This document shows, in pieces, positions 1-9,278 of a DNA stretch of 64,000 nt; within the stretch, counting starts at the first letter, position 1; every line of letters starts with the position of its first letter. This DNA is from Myxococcus sp. CA023. Lineage in GTDB: Bacteria; Myxococcota; Myxococcia; Myxococcales; Myxococcaceae. Location of the stretch: assembly GCF_010998615.1 (NCBI RefSeq), contig NZ_JAAEAH010000039.1:1-64000 (forward strand), read 5' to 3'. Made by a program: the position numbers and the translations under genes. The notes beneath the pieces were generated by a model. That model did not search any database, was not told the DNA's origin, and worked only from the letters and a program-made list of their open reading frames with translations.

Positions 1-63
1 AGCGGCGAACAATCGCCGCTCCTCCATCTGCTCGGGCGTCAGCCTGAATGGCTGCTGCCCCAT
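1..63 (-). CDS. N-terminal fragment of a possible IS630-type transposase/HTH protein
   Basis: Twenty-one codons on the minus strand run off the left edge: MGQQPFRLTPEQMEERRLFAA. A purine-rich AAGGGGG stretch lies upstream of the ATG at 63; an in-frame ATG at 81 is also possible. The LTPEQMEERR opening resembles, from memory, the N-terminus of winged-helix IS630-family transposases common in myxobacteria, but the diagnostic HTH and DDE regions lie outside the window. It could equally be another small HTH protein. No terminal inverted repeat was recognised between this start and the next gene. Confidence 0.4.
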   Translation of the reverse strand, partial: MGQQPFRLTPEQMEERRLFAA

Positions 64-136
64 CACCACCACCCCCTTCATTGGAACAACCGTTCCGAGG
101 TTTAGGGGATTCGTCGAGGCGGTTTAGGAGCCATCC

Positions 137-1231
137 ATGCACTCACCTCCTGACAAGTCCAACCCAGGCCAGCCGCTCTCGATCGGGGAGTTGCAGGGCA
201 TGGGGCTGTTGAACCAAACGCCCGGAGCGATGGCCTTCCGCAATGCGACGAGCCCTCGACTTCCGCTCCTCCGCGAGGCCCCTTCGCTGGAGGAGCTCCG
301 GGTGAAGATGCCGGAGCTCGGGGGAATTTCGCCCGAGGCCATCCTCGCTCGCTTCGCCGCGCTGTGCCGCGCGGTGGCGCCGCGCAGGGAGCGCGAGCCG
401 GGCGAAGCCGTTGACTCCGGAGACGACGTGCTCCTGGACGTCGTCGGCTTCGCCAACGGAAGGCTCATCCCGTTCTCCGCCCGCGCGGGATGGCGGACGG
501 AAGCCACACCCGACCCGCTGCTCCCCGGCTTCTTCGAAGCCCTGGTGCGGGCCCGGGTTGGCGAGTCCGTAGCGGTGGACCTCGTCCTGCCCGATGACTA
601 CGCGGTGGAGCCCCTGCGTGGCGTCCCTGCTCGCTTCGACGTGAAGATGAAGGCGGCCTACCAGGTGACTCTCCTGGGGGAGTCATCTCCAGAACTCTTC
701 GCCGCACTGGGACGCGGAGGCTCGCTCGACGAGGTCATGGAGTACATCGCCGGGGAACTCATCGCCCAGCGGGACGCGCGGTACCTGTGGGACTTCCAGG
801 ACCACGTGATGAGGGAGGTGGCTCGGCGCACGCATGTCGAGGTGCCAAAGAGCCTCATCGACGAAGAAATCCGCCAGCGGTGGGCCGAGGCCGAGTATCC
901 AATCCTGGTGAGCCTGGGCCTACCGCACGAGCGGGTCCGGGAAGGACTTAATGGCTGGCTGCTCGACGACTCCACCCGGAGCGAACTGGAGTACCGGCTA
1001 CGGCTGGCGCTTGGGCTTCGGGCCATCGCCGAGAGAGACCACATCCAGTCCGAACGGGAGTCCGTGGAGGAGCTGTTCAGCAGCCTCGCGGAGAGAACCC
1101 AACTGAGCCGTGGTGAGCTGGGGCGCCTGCTCCAGTCCGACAAGAACCTCGGCCGGAGGTTCGACACGCTGACGATGCACACGGCGGTCGTCAGCCACAT
1201 CCTGTCCAAGGCCGACGTTTCGCGGGAGTAA
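137..1231 (+). CDS. Trigger-factor-like peptidyl-prolyl isomerase/chaperone
   Basis: A 364-residue protein preceded by a good ribosome site (AGGAG, 6 nt before the ATG). Residues about 95-175 match the FKBP-type PPIase domain of trigger factor: a GDDVLLDVVG opening, then PGFFEALVRARVGE and LPDDY. From about 195 it follows the trigger-factor C-terminal helical domain, including EVPKSLIDEEI. The ribosome-docking GFRxGK signature of canonical Tig is not seen, and the protein is shorter than the usual 430-450 residues. It is therefore more likely a specialised paralogue than the housekeeping chaperone. Cytoplasmic, with no signal peptide. It stands alone; the next gene is convergent. Confidence 0.75.
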   Translation: MHSPPDKSNPGQPLSIGELQGMGLLNQTPGAMAFRNATSPRLPLLREAPSLEELRVKMPELGGISPEAILARFAALCRAVAPRREREPGEAVDSGDDVLLDVVGFANGRLIPFSARAGWRTEATPDPLLPGFFEALVRARVGESVAVDLVLPDDYAVEPLRGVPARFDVKMKAAYQVTLLGESSPELFAALGRGGSLDEVMEYIAGELIAQRDARYLWDFQDHVMREVARRTHVEVPKSLIDEEIRQRWAEAEYPILVSLGLPHERVREGLNGWLLDDSTRSELEYRLRLALGLRAIAERDHIQSERESVEELFSSLAERTQLSRGELGRLLQSDKNLGRRFDTLTMHTAVVSHILSKADVSRE

Positions 1232-1282
1232 TCGAATGGGGGGCAACTCAGTGCCCACGGCTCCCCACTTCGAGCCCCGCTG

Positions 1283-2221
1283 TCAGGTCCGGGCCCGCCA
1301 GGTCAGCCACTCCCCCGGACGTGCCAGCTCCACGTTCACCTTCCGCGTGCGCGCGGCGGCCAGAAGCAGCGCTTCCGCGTCCGGGACCTCCTGGTAGTCC
1401 TCCGAGGCAGCGAGGCCGTAGTGGATGGGCACGAGGAGCTTTGCTCCCAACACCACGGCCGCGGCCACCGCCTGCTCCGGCGTCAGGACGGCATGCACGT
1501 CGCTCACGGGCTTGCGCCAGCCAAAGCGCGCCCCGTTGATAGGCAGGAATGCCGCATCGAAGGGGCCGAACTGTCGCCCGATGTGCCACCAGGAGCCATG
1601 CCACAGCGTGTCGCCGCAGTGGATGATGCGGCGGCCTCCACCGGAGACGACCCACGAAACCTGGGGATCCCCATAGCCGTCCGCCGCGGGAACGGCGGTG
1701 GCGGTGAAGTCATTGAGCAAGATGGGCTCGTAGAGCGGGGCGGACCGCACGCGGAATCCCGCCGCGGAAGCCGCCGCGGCCATGTCTGGGGCGCACACCA
1801 GCGTCCCGCTGTCCCCCAGCGCCTGACGGACGGCCACCCGGTCGAAGTGGTCGGAATGGCGATGCGTCACCAGGACGAAGCGGCCCCCATCGCTCACGTC
1901 CACTGGGACGAGCGGGTCCTTCAGCGCGGCCCCCCACACGGTGGGGTCGCTCAACGGGTCCAGGAAGAGCGTGTCCTGTCCGAGCCGCAGCCGCACTCCG
2001 GCCCAGGCCAACCGCTGGGCGCGAAGCGCGGCGCTGTCGACAGGCTTCGTCGCACGGCCCGTCCCAGGGGGGAGCAGGACCGCGCCCGCGGAGAGCACCA
2101 CCGCCGCACGCAGGAAGTCCCGACGCCCCGTCCGCGAGGGTCGAGCCATCTTGTCCCGTCCCTCCGTGTTCGAGGGCTCCATCCGGAATGGGGAGAAGGA
2201 AGTCAGGGCGTCCTGGCTCAC
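1283..2221 (-). CDS. Tat-exported MBL-fold metallo-hydrolase
   Basis: A metallo-beta-lactamase-fold hydrolase with the metal-binding motif HRHSDH near residue 124 and later conserved His/Asp positions (IIHCGD, PIHYG). This resembles the UlaG/NAPE-PLD-like branch of the superfamily. A twin-arginine signal (GRRDFLRAA followed by a hydrophobic run) directs it to the periplasm. Two starts are possible: a GTG at 2221 whose GTGA overlaps the upstream cupin stop, which suggests translational coupling, or the ATG at 2149, which places the Tat motif close to the N-terminus and has GGAGGGACGGG upstream. I favour 2149 for signal length but give the coupled start. Substrate unknown. Confidence 0.82.
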   Translation of the reverse strand: MSQDALTSFSPFRMEPSNTEGRDKMARPSRTGRRDFLRAAVVLSAGAVLLPPGTGRATKPVDSAALRAQRLAWAGVRLRLGQDTLFLDPLSDPTVWGAALKDPLVPVDVSDGGRFVLVTHRHSDHFDRVAVRQALGDSGTLVCAPDMAAAASAAGFRVRSAPLYEPILLNDFTATAVPAADGYGDPQVSWVVSGGGRRIIHCGDTLWHGSWWHIGRQFGPFDAAFLPINGARFGWRKPVSDVHAVLTPEQAVAAAVVLGAKLLVPIHYGLAASEDYQEVPDAEALLLAAARTRKVNVELARPGEWLTWRART

Positions 2222-2634
2222 CGAGCCCCCGGGGAGGCCACGAGGTTGATGCCAAAGAGGCGCACGCCGGTCTCGGTCCGCGGCTGATGACGGCTTTCCG
2301 GCGGGAAGAACAGGTATGAGCCCGCTCCCAAGCGCTGCTCCCCCTCGATGAGCTCACCGCTCACCACGAGAACCTCCTCTCCGGTGTCGTGGACGTCCAC
2401 AAAGGGCCACTGACTCCCGGGAGCCATGTCCACGACCCAGACCCTCACGTCGCGAGTACTCGGCAAGTCCCTCCGAAGGCAGCCGGGGCCGACGACGACC
2501 GGTTCAATGTCGTCAATCCACACGGACGACCATGGGGGTACGACAAGGCTCTGCATCTTCGGAAAACTGTCTGAATAGGGCATCCGTCCGTGCTCCTGGC
2601 TCTGGGACGCCAACGTTAAGGAGACCCGTTCCAT
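2218..2634 (-). CDS. Cupin-domain protein
   Basis: A 138-residue single-domain cupin. The central part (DTGEEVLVVSGELIEGEQ, then GSYLFFPPESRHQP) has the two conserved cupin motifs with His residues for a metal site, as in ChrR-like or quercetinase-like small cupins. No signal peptide. It shares a 4-base GTGA overlap with the MBL hydrolase downstream, so the two are probably one operon. It is transcribed divergently from the LysR gene that follows, the standard arrangement for a LysR regulator controlling its neighbour. Enzymatic role not determinable from sequence. Confidence 0.8.
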   Translation of the reverse strand: MERVSLTLASQSQEHGRMPYSDSFPKMQSLVVPPWSSVWIDDIEPVVVGPGCLRRDLPSTRDVRVWVVDMAPGSQWPFVDVHDTGEEVLVVSGELIEGEQRLGAGSYLFFPPESRHQPRTETGVRLFGINLVASPGAR

Positions 2635-2693
2635 AAGCGCAGCGAAACGATTTCACGATGATGCTGAATTGGGTTCATGTGAAGCTGACCGGC

Positions 2694-3608
2694 ATGCTCG
2701 AGCTCCGTCACTTCAAGCTGATTGCCGCGGTCGCCGACACTGGAAGCCTGGCCGCTGCGAGCCGGCAGCTTCACCTCACGTCCTCTGCACTGAGTCACCA
2801 ACTCCGCGATGCCGAGGAGCGCCTGGGCGTGCAGCTCTTCCAGCGCCGCCAGCGCCGTCTGCTCCTGACCGGCTCAGGCGAGAAGCTGCTCCTCTCCGCA
2901 CGGCGGGTCCTGAGCGAGGTGGCTCAGGCCGAGGCGGTCTGCCGTGCGCACCCGCAGGACGACCTGCTCCGGCTCAGCACGGGCTGCTACACGGTGTATG
3001 GCTGGCTGCCGCCCATCCTAGGGCGGTGGCAGGCCGAGCACCCACGCGTCGAGCTGCGCATCGTCCTGGAGGCCACGCGTCAGCCTCTTGGGGCGCTGCT
3101 GAATGGCGAGCTGGATCTCGCCTTGACCACCGACGTCCCGCCGCAGGCCCGCCTGGCACAGACCGCACTCTTCGAGGACGAGCTCATGCTGGTGGTCCCC
3201 GAGGACCACGCGCTGGCGCGGCGAGGACATGTCACGGCGGAGGACCTGGTGCGGGAGCACCTGCTCACCTATGCCGCGCCTCGGGAGCAGCTCGATGTCT
3301 TCACGCGCGTGCTCTGGCCCGCGGGCATCGAGCCGCACCGGGTCTCCCCCGTACCCCTCACCGAGGCGCTGATCGAGCTGGTGCGTGGCGGTATCGGCGT
3401 GACGGCGCTGCCCAAATGGATGCTGCCGAGCCAGCACCCTGGACTGCAGACCGTCCGGCTCACTCCTCAGGGAATCCGACGCCGCTGGAGCGCCGTCACC
3501 CGCGCATCCCGCCAGCGCCCCGCTCCACTGACCCACTTCATCCAGTTGCTCCGCGAGCGCTTCTCCCGCCACGGCAAAGCAGGGCCACGGGCTGCCTCAC
3601 GGCGATGA
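2694..3608 (+). CDS. LysR-family transcriptional regulator
   Basis: About 304 residues. An N-terminal winged helix (ELRHFKLIAAVADTGSLAAASRQLHLTSSALSHQL...LGVQLFQRR) is followed by a LysR substrate-binding domain. The helix sequence is closest in style to MetR-like LysR proteins. The frame is open from 2658, but the ATG at 2694 places ELRHF two residues from the N-terminus, as is normal for the family. Divergent from the cupin/MBL-hydrolase operon with a short intergenic region, so that operon is the likely target. The inducer is unknown. Confidence 0.87.
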   Translation: MLELRHFKLIAAVADTGSLAAASRQLHLTSSALSHQLRDAEERLGVQLFQRRQRRLLLTGSGEKLLLSARRVLSEVAQAEAVCRAHPQDDLLRLSTGCYTVYGWLPPILGRWQAEHPRVELRIVLEATRQPLGALLNGELDLALTTDVPPQARLAQTALFEDELMLVVPEDHALARRGHVTAEDLVREHLLTYAAPREQLDVFTRVLWPAGIEPHRVSPVPLTEALIELVRGGIGVTALPKWMLPSQHPGLQTVRLTPQGIRRRWSAVTRASRQRPAPLTHFIQLLRERFSRHGKAGPRAASRR

Positions 3609-3629
3609 GTGCCGCCCAAACTCTCTCGC

Positions 3630-3853
3630 TGCATCATGGGTGAGAGAGCAGAGGCGTGCGCTGTCCTTCTGGTGGCATCTTTGCGCTTCTTCTCCGCGGT
3701 GTCGGACGCCTCCTTCTCCGCCTTGACCTTGTGCCTTGCCGCATCGGAGAGCCGCGCCGCCTCCGACTTCTTGACGGCATCCTCCGCTTTGCGCCGCGCC
3801 TCGGCAGGTTCTGCTTTTGCAACTCCAGAACCACCAGCGGGTGAAACAATGTC
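3630..3853 (-). pseudogene. Remnant of an Ala/Lys-rich coiled-coil protein (paralogue of 8422-9246)
   Basis: One minus-strand frame reads AGGSGVAKAEPAEARRKAED, continues with Ala/Lys/Glu-rich heptad-like sequence and then loses resemblance. It aligns with the N-terminus of the intact gene at 8422 (AVGGSGAPKVDPAEAQRRAEE). No usable start codon lies in frame: a stop sits a few codons upstream and the only nearby ATG is in another frame. I read it as a decayed 5' fragment of a paralogue, oriented away from the kinase gene. It overlaps nothing convincing on the plus strand. Confidence 0.45.
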
Positions 3854-4161
3854 AGCGGGAGTCCTTCATCACGACCTTGATTGTCCTTTACCGAACACAG
3901 TGAACCGCGCAGCGACAAGGCAGGAATTCGCCCACGCTGGACTCACGGAACGCCGGAAGCCTCTCTTGGGAATCAAGAATTGAGTGAGGTCCATCTCCGC
4001 TCCGTGCGCGAGTCAACGCAGTCCTGCCCTGCAATCGATGGCAAAGAGGGAATGGGTCAACCTGTGTCCCAAAATTTCCTGGAGACCTGCCTGCACGCAC
4101 AATCAGGCTCCCGACCTCTGCTATGTTCGGAAAGCCGGAACGCGTTGCGGAGTCCTCACCC
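3854..4161. other. Intergenic stretch with no recognisable gene
   Basis: The 300 bases upstream of the kinase gene are AT-richer than the surroundings and contain no credible coding frame. The kinase promoter is presumably here. No clear -35/-10 or operator pattern could be identified. Confidence 0.4.
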
Positions 4162-7100
4162 ATGCAGTCGTGCCCCCAGGAAACGACGCTGACGGACTTG
4201 ATTGCCGGGCTGCTTTCCGAAGATCACCGGGCCCAAGTCCTGGCACACGTCGAGACCTGTGCCGACTGTCGGTGGGCACTGGCAGCGGGAGTGGGCACTC
4301 AAGCTCCATCCAGCGCTCCGACAGCCCCTGGGGAGGCGAATTCCCAGCCACTGCTGCTTGGCGCCAGACTCTCCCGGTATGTGGTGCGAGAGTGCCTCGG
4401 CGCCGGCGCCATGGGTATCGTGTACGCGGCGGATGATCCAGAGCTCGGTCGCCGGGTGGCCCTCAAGGTGTTGCGCCCCAAGGGAAGCCAGCGAGAGGAG
4501 CTGCAGCAGCGGCTGCTGCGCGAAGCCCAGGCGCTGGCCCGGCTCTCACACCCCAATGTCGTCACCCTCTATGACGTGGGCGCCTATGGAGACGGTGTCT
4601 TCCTGACCATGGAGCTGGTGGAGGGCACCACCCTGGCGGAGTGGATGAAGGAGCTGCGTCCCTGGAAAGAGGTGCTCCGGGTCTTCCTTGAAGCCGGCAA
4701 AGGACTGGCCGCCGCGCACGCCGCGGGACTGGTGCACCGCGACTTCAAGCCCGCCAACGCCCTCATTGGGAAGGACGGGCGGGTCTTCGTGACGGACTTC
4801 GGCATCGCCCGGCTCCTCCAGCAGGAAGAAGGCGCGTCGCACCAGGAGCACATTGAGGCCCCTGTCACTCCCACGGATCGGCTCACCCGGACGGGCCAGT
4901 TGCTGGGCACGCCCGCCTACATCGCCCCGGAGCTGGTGCGAGGTCAGCGCGCGGATGCCCGCTCCGACGAGTTCAGCTTCTGCGTGGCGCTCCACGAGGC
5001 CCTCTTTGGGGCGCGCCCTTTCCAAGGGGAGACGATGCAGGAGCTGCTCCTGGCCGCGCAGCAAGGGAGGATGAGCCCTCCGAAGCGCGAGGTGAAGATC
5101 CCGACCCGGGTTCGACGCGCCGTCTTCCGGGGACTCAGCGCGAAGCCCGAGGATCGCTTCCCCACCATGCAGTCCCTGCTGGCGGCCCTCGCTCCACCGC
5201 CGCACCGGAGACTTGTGCCGCTTCTCGTCACGACGACCGTGGCCGGAGCGATGGGCATCCTCGCGGCCTACGGGACGACGGCGCAGCGGCGCGATGCCAG
5301 CTGTGCGCGGGAAGCGGAGAAGCTCGCAGTGGCATGGAGCCCCGCGCGGCGCGAACGGATCCGCACAGCCTTCCTCGCCACCGGCATGACATACGCAGCC
5401 CAGGCCTGGAAGCAGTTCTCGACGGTGATGGACGCCCACACCGCTCAATGGCAGGCGCTTCGCACGGAGGCCTGCCTGGCCGCAACGGGCGACACCGCGG
5501 ACCAGGCCAGGCAGACCGCCGCGTGCCTCGATGCGCGGCTCTGGCAAATCGCCGCCGTCACGGAGGTGCTGGAGAAGGCGGACGCGCAGACGGTGCAGAA
5601 CGCGCGCCAACTGGCGACCTCCCTCGAGGGGCTCGTCGGATGCCGCGATACCCCAGGACTCACCAGCCGCCCCCAGCCGCCCGACAACCTCCGCTCCCGC
5701 GTGCATGCGGCGCGGCAAAAGCTGGCGCAGGTCCGGGCCCACCTCGTGTCACACCGGTTCACCGACGGCCTCGCGGTGACGTCAGCCCTGCTCGAAGAGC
5801 AGAAGGGGCTCGGCTACAAGCCGTTGGAGGCGGAGGTATTCCTGGCCCACGGCACCGTCCTCGGGGGCCTCAACAAACCAAAGGAAGCGGAGGCATTCTT
5901 CTACCAAGCCCTGTGGGCAGCCGAGGCCGCGCGTGACGACGAGACGGTGGCACGGGCCTGGCTGGAGCTCATCTGGGCGGTGGGCGAGGAGCAGTCCCGC
6001 CCCGACGAAGCGGAGAAGCTCATCCGGCACGCCCGGGCTGCCGTCGAGCGGCTGGGGCGGGAGCGCTTCCCGGACATCACGACGGAACTGCACACGCGCC
6101 TGTCGTCGCTGCGAGAGTCGTACGGCCAGCTCGCCGAGGCGGAGCAGGAGGCGCTCCAGGGACTGGAGTTCTCGCGGAGGAGGAATCGCCCGGACAGCCT
6201 CCGCACGCCCAACCTCCTCCACCAGTTGGGGCGCATCCGCTTCGACCAGGGCCGCCATGAAGACGCGCTGAAGCTCCACCGCGAGGCCCTGGAACTGCGC
6301 GAGCGCATCCTTGGCTCTGACAATCCGGCCCTCGTGACTTCCTACAACCGGGTCGCCACCGCATCGCTGGAGGTGGGCCGGTACGCCGAGGCCGTCAGCG
6401 CCTGGCGCAAGGCCCTGGCCCTTCAGGAGGCATCCTCCAACCCAGAGACCACCCCCATGGGGACGGTTCTGCTGAACCTCGCCGTGGTCTCGCGCGTCGC
6501 GGGTCGACTGGAGGAGGCACGCTCCATGGCTGAGCGGGCGCGCGCCATCTTCGAGCGGGCCCGGGGCCCCAACCACGTCACCGTCATCTTCGCGCTCTCA
6601 GCGCAGGCAGACATCTCCAGTGAGGCGGGCCAGGGCGACGAGGCGCTGGGCCTTGCCACCGAGGCCCTGGAGCGCGTCCAGCGTTCGCTGGGCCCGGACA
6701 CGCCACGCGCCGCCCTGCCGCTGACAGTCCGGGGACAGGTGTACCTGAAGGCGGGCCGCTATGCCGAGGCACGACGCGACCTGCTGGACGCGCTACAGCG
6801 GCTCGAGAAGGAACATGGCCCGGAGGGCGGGATGACGGTGACCGTGCTGCTTCCCCTCGCCGATCTTGCCCTGGCGACCCGAGCTTCGAAGGAGGCGCTC
6901 GTGTACTGCGAGCGGGCGAGGAAGGTCACCGAGAAGACGGGCGGCGCGGAGTCCCCGGACGGCGCGAGCGCCCTTGCCTGCGCTGGGGAGGCGCATCTGA
7001 CGCTGGGCACCTCGGCGGAGGCAGTCCCCCTGCTCGAGCGCGCCCGGCGCATCCAAACCCAATGGGGCGAAGTCAAAGACCCGCGGGTCGCCGGCAAGAC

Positions 7101-7269
7101 CGCCTTCCTTTTGGCACGGGCGCTCATGGAAACGCGCTCTCCCCCGGAACGGGCACGGGCGCTCGCGCTGGCCGAGGAGGCCCGGACACGGCTGGAGTCC
7201 GTGGGGGTCCGGGGCCAGTCGGAGCTCCAGACGGTGCTGGCCTGGCAACGGCGTGAGGCGAAACGATGA
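4162..7269 (+). CDS. Zinc-finger/Ser-Thr protein kinase with TPR repeats
   Basis: About 1035 residues. Residues 1-40 carry an anti-sigma-type zinc finger (H29-x3-C33-x2-C36). The kinase domain follows at about 70-340: glycine loop GAGAMG, catalytic Lys102 in VALKVL, HRDFKPAN catalytic loop, DFG, GTPAYIAPEL. One membrane segment near residue 360 (LVPLLVTTTVAGAMGILAAYG) is followed by a long presumably periplasmic C-terminal part made of TPR repeats with NPALVTSYNRVA-type units. I chose the ATG at 4162 (GGAG 8-9 bases upstream) over the ATG at 4123, which has no ribosome site. The stop overlaps the sigma-factor start by ATGA. The zinc finger plus the coupled sigma gene suggests this kinase binds or controls that sigma factor (inference). 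Confidence 0.92.
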   Translation: MQSCPQETTLTDLIAGLLSEDHRAQVLAHVETCADCRWALAAGVGTQAPSSAPTAPGEANSQPLLLGARLSRYVVRECLGAGAMGIVYAADDPELGRRVALKVLRPKGSQREELQQRLLREAQALARLSHPNVVTLYDVGAYGDGVFLTMELVEGTTLAEWMKELRPWKEVLRVFLEAGKGLAAAHAAGLVHRDFKPANALIGKDGRVFVTDFGIARLLQQEEGASHQEHIEAPVTPTDRLTRTGQLLGTPAYIAPELVRGQRADARSDEFSFCVALHEALFGARPFQGETMQELLLAAQQGRMSPPKREVKIPTRVRRAVFRGLSAKPEDRFPTMQSLLAALAPPPHRRLVPLLVTTTVAGAMGILAAYGTTAQRRDASCAREAEKLAVAWSPARRERIRTAFLATGMTYAAQAWKQFSTVMDAHTAQWQALRTEACLAATGDTADQARQTAACLDARLWQIAAVTEVLEKADAQTVQNARQLATSLEGLVGCRDTPGLTSRPQPPDNLRSRVHAARQKLAQVRAHLVSHRFTDGLAVTSALLEEQKGLGYKPLEAEVFLAHGTVLGGLNKPKEAEAFFYQALWAAEAARDDETVARAWLELIWAVGEEQSRPDEAEKLIRHARAAVERLGRERFPDITTELHTRLSSLRESYGQLAEAEQEALQGLEFSRRRNRPDSLRTPNLLHQLGRIRFDQGRHEDALKLHREALELRERILGSDNPALVTSYNRVATASLEVGRYAEAVSAWRKALALQEASSNPETTPMGTVLLNLAVVSRVAGRLEEARSMAERARAIFERARGPNHVTVIFALSAQADISSEAGQGDEALGLATEALERVQRSLGPDTPRAALPLTVRGQVYLKAGRYAEARRDLLDALQRLEKEHGPEGGMTVTVLLPLADLALATRASKEALVYCERARKVTEKTGGAESPDGASALACAGEAHLTLGTSAEAVPLLERARRIQTQWGEVKDPRVAGKTAFLLARALMETRSPPERARALALAEEARTRLESVGVRGQSELQTVLAWQRREAKR

Positions 7270-8159
7270 GCGACGAACAGCGAACAGGCTCCCTGGCGGC
7301 GCTGCTGCGGGCGTACGTGTCTCGGGAGCAGCGGGCGGAGCTGGAGGCCGTGGAGGGATTCGAGGCGCTGCTGGACAAACACGTCGAGGCAGCACGGACC
7401 CGGTGGCCCACGTTGTCACTCCCGGCAGAGACCTTCGTGCGGCACCTGGCCCGGCACCTGCCTGTGGGAAAGGCCGCGGAGGTGATGCGCATCCTCCAAG
7501 GTGCCGACCTGTATCTCGCGTGCGCCTGCACCACCGGAGACCCGGCGGCCCTCAGGGCCTTCGAACAACACATCCTCCGGCACGTCCCCGCCCGGCTCGG
7601 GAAGGTGTCGCCGCCCCTGGTGGAGGAAGTGCTGCAGATGCTGCGCGAGCGGCTGCTGGTGGGCAGCAGCAACACGCCACCGAGGATTGCGAGCTATGGG
7701 GGGCGAGGGCCCCTGCGGACCTGGGTGAGCATCATCGCCGCGCGCATCGCCGGGGAGTTGATGGGCCAGGACGAGCGCCATCAGCTCGTCGCGGAGCCTC
7801 CCGAGGAACTCGCGCGGATGCTGGCCCCGAGCGACCCCGAGTACGCGCTGCTGCGCGAAGATGCGCGCCAGCTCCTCGTAGAGTCGCTCCGAAAAGCGGT
7901 GGCGGTGCTCTCCGAGCAGGAGCGGACCCTACTGCGCTTGCACCATTTCCATGGGTTCACGATGGACCGGCTGACGCGCATGTACGGCGGCTCGCGCTCC
8001 GGCGTCGCGCGCAAGGTCGCCGATGCCCGCGAGCAGTTGCTCGAGCGCGTTCGCATGGAGCTCACGCCAAGAATGAAGCAGGACCAACTCGCCCTGGAGA
8101 GCCTCCTGGGACTGGTCAGCAGCCGACTGGATATCAGCCTCCTGGGATTGCTGGACTGA
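7266..8159 (+). CDS. Sigma-70-family RNA polymerase sigma factor, Myxococcales family
   Basis: 297 residues, matching in length and style the Myxococcales family 1 of sigma-70 factors (TIGR03001-like). The C-terminal part has a region-4 helix-turn-helix: LSEQERTLLRLHHFHGFTMDRLTRMYGGSRSGVARKV. An upstream region-2-like part includes GRGPLRTWVSIIAARIAGEL. Its start overlaps the kinase stop in ATGA, so the two are translationally coupled. It probably directs a dedicated regulon under control of the kinase/zinc-finger protein (inference). Confidence 0.85.
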   Translation: MSDEQRTGSLAALLRAYVSREQRAELEAVEGFEALLDKHVEAARTRWPTLSLPAETFVRHLARHLPVGKAAEVMRILQGADLYLACACTTGDPAALRAFEQHILRHVPARLGKVSPPLVEEVLQMLRERLLVGSSNTPPRIASYGGRGPLRTWVSIIAARIAGELMGQDERHQLVAEPPEELARMLAPSDPEYALLREDARQLLVESLRKAVAVLSEQERTLLRLHHFHGFTMDRLTRMYGGSRSGVARKVADAREQLLERVRMELTPRMKQDQLALESLLGLVSSRLDISLLGLLD

Positions 8160-8421
8160 AGCCCTTGGCGCCCATCTACCGTCAGGCGCCCGACTGCTGG
8201 CACTCCTGACGCACCGGCGTCCTGCCGGCTTGCCAGGGCAACGCCGCCGTCAGCGTCGTCTCCGGAGATTTTTGGGACGTCGGTGGGCCACCTCCCTCTT
8301 TCTCTTCGATTGCAGGGGCAGACACGCATCGACTCGCGCAGGACGTACGAACCTCGGGCATGCCTCATGCCCGGCCCTCCAATCACATGCGCGGTAAAGC
8401 CCCATCAAGAGGAGATGTCCC

Positions 8422-9246
8422 ATGGGTTCAGTGACAGCGGTCGGTGGTTCTGGAGCTCCGAAAGTCGACCCCGCCGAAGCACAGCGTCGCGCGGAGGAGG
8501 CCCGGCAGAAGGCGGAGGCGGCGCGGCTCGCCGCCGAGGCCAGGCGCAAGGCCGCGGCGGCCGCCCGGGACAACCTGACGCAGGCCAGGCGCGACGCGGA
8601 TACCGCGCGACGGCAGAAGGCCGAGGCGGAGAAGACCGCCGCCGCTGCACGCAAGGCCGCGGAGAGGCCAGGACAGACGCCCGCAGAGGCGAAAAAGTCG
8701 AAGGATGACCTCGCCGCCGCGGAGAAGAAGCTCAAAGAGGCCACCGAAGCATCCAGCATGGCGGCTCAGAAACTCCAAGACGCGGAGGAGAAGGCAGCCC
8801 TTGCCGCGAAGAGCGCCGAAGAGGCCATGCGCAAGGCGAACGCGGTGGCCGTCGAGGAATCCAAGACGCCCCCCTACAGTCAGAAGGACATCGACAAGGT
8901 CAAGCCGACGAAGAACGAACTCGACTCCGCCTTCGAGGGCACGAGCCGAAAGGCGGAGTTGGAGAAGCTGCTGGGATTGACGCCCCCGCCGCCGCAGGAA
9001 GTCATCCAGACTGCCGGGAGCGGAGCGGCGCCTGGGGCTCCGTTCGACGCAATGAAAACGATGGACGCGCAGGACGTCGCCCATGGCCCCTTTGGGCAGA
9101 CATACATGGACTCGTCCACCGACGCCTGGTTCCACCAGCGCCAGGGCTCCAGCACAGGGGTGGTGCCTTCCGACGCGGCCCGCGGAAACACCGTCCCCAC
9201 CAGTCCGGATGGCAGCGCCCCATCCCCGGTGACGTCGAAGCAGTAA
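8422..9246 (+). CDS. Ala/Lys/Glu-rich coiled-coil protein of unknown function
   Basis: 274 residues behind a strong ribosome site (AAGAGGAG). Residues about 12-150 are almost entirely Ala, Lys, Glu, Arg and Gln in heptad-like order, predicting a long coiled coil. The C-terminal 100 residues are Pro/Gly/Ser-rich and probably disordered. No signal peptide or membrane segment. It lies 260 bases after the sigma-factor gene and may belong to its regulon. A decayed relative lies at 3630-3853. Function not recognised. Confidence 0.75.
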   Translation: MGSVTAVGGSGAPKVDPAEAQRRAEEARQKAEAARLAAEARRKAAAAARDNLTQARRDADTARRQKAEAEKTAAAARKAAERPGQTPAEAKKSKDDLAAAEKKLKEATEASSMAAQKLQDAEEKAALAAKSAEEAMRKANAVAVEESKTPPYSQKDIDKVKPTKNELDSAFEGTSRKAELEKLLGLTPPPPQEVIQTAGSGAAPGAPFDAMKTMDAQDVAHGPFGQTYMDSSTDAWFHQRQGSSTGVVPSDAARGNTVPTSPDGSAPSPVTSKQ

Positions 9247-9278
9247 ACGAAGTCGGACGCCATGCGCGAGAGGACGTC

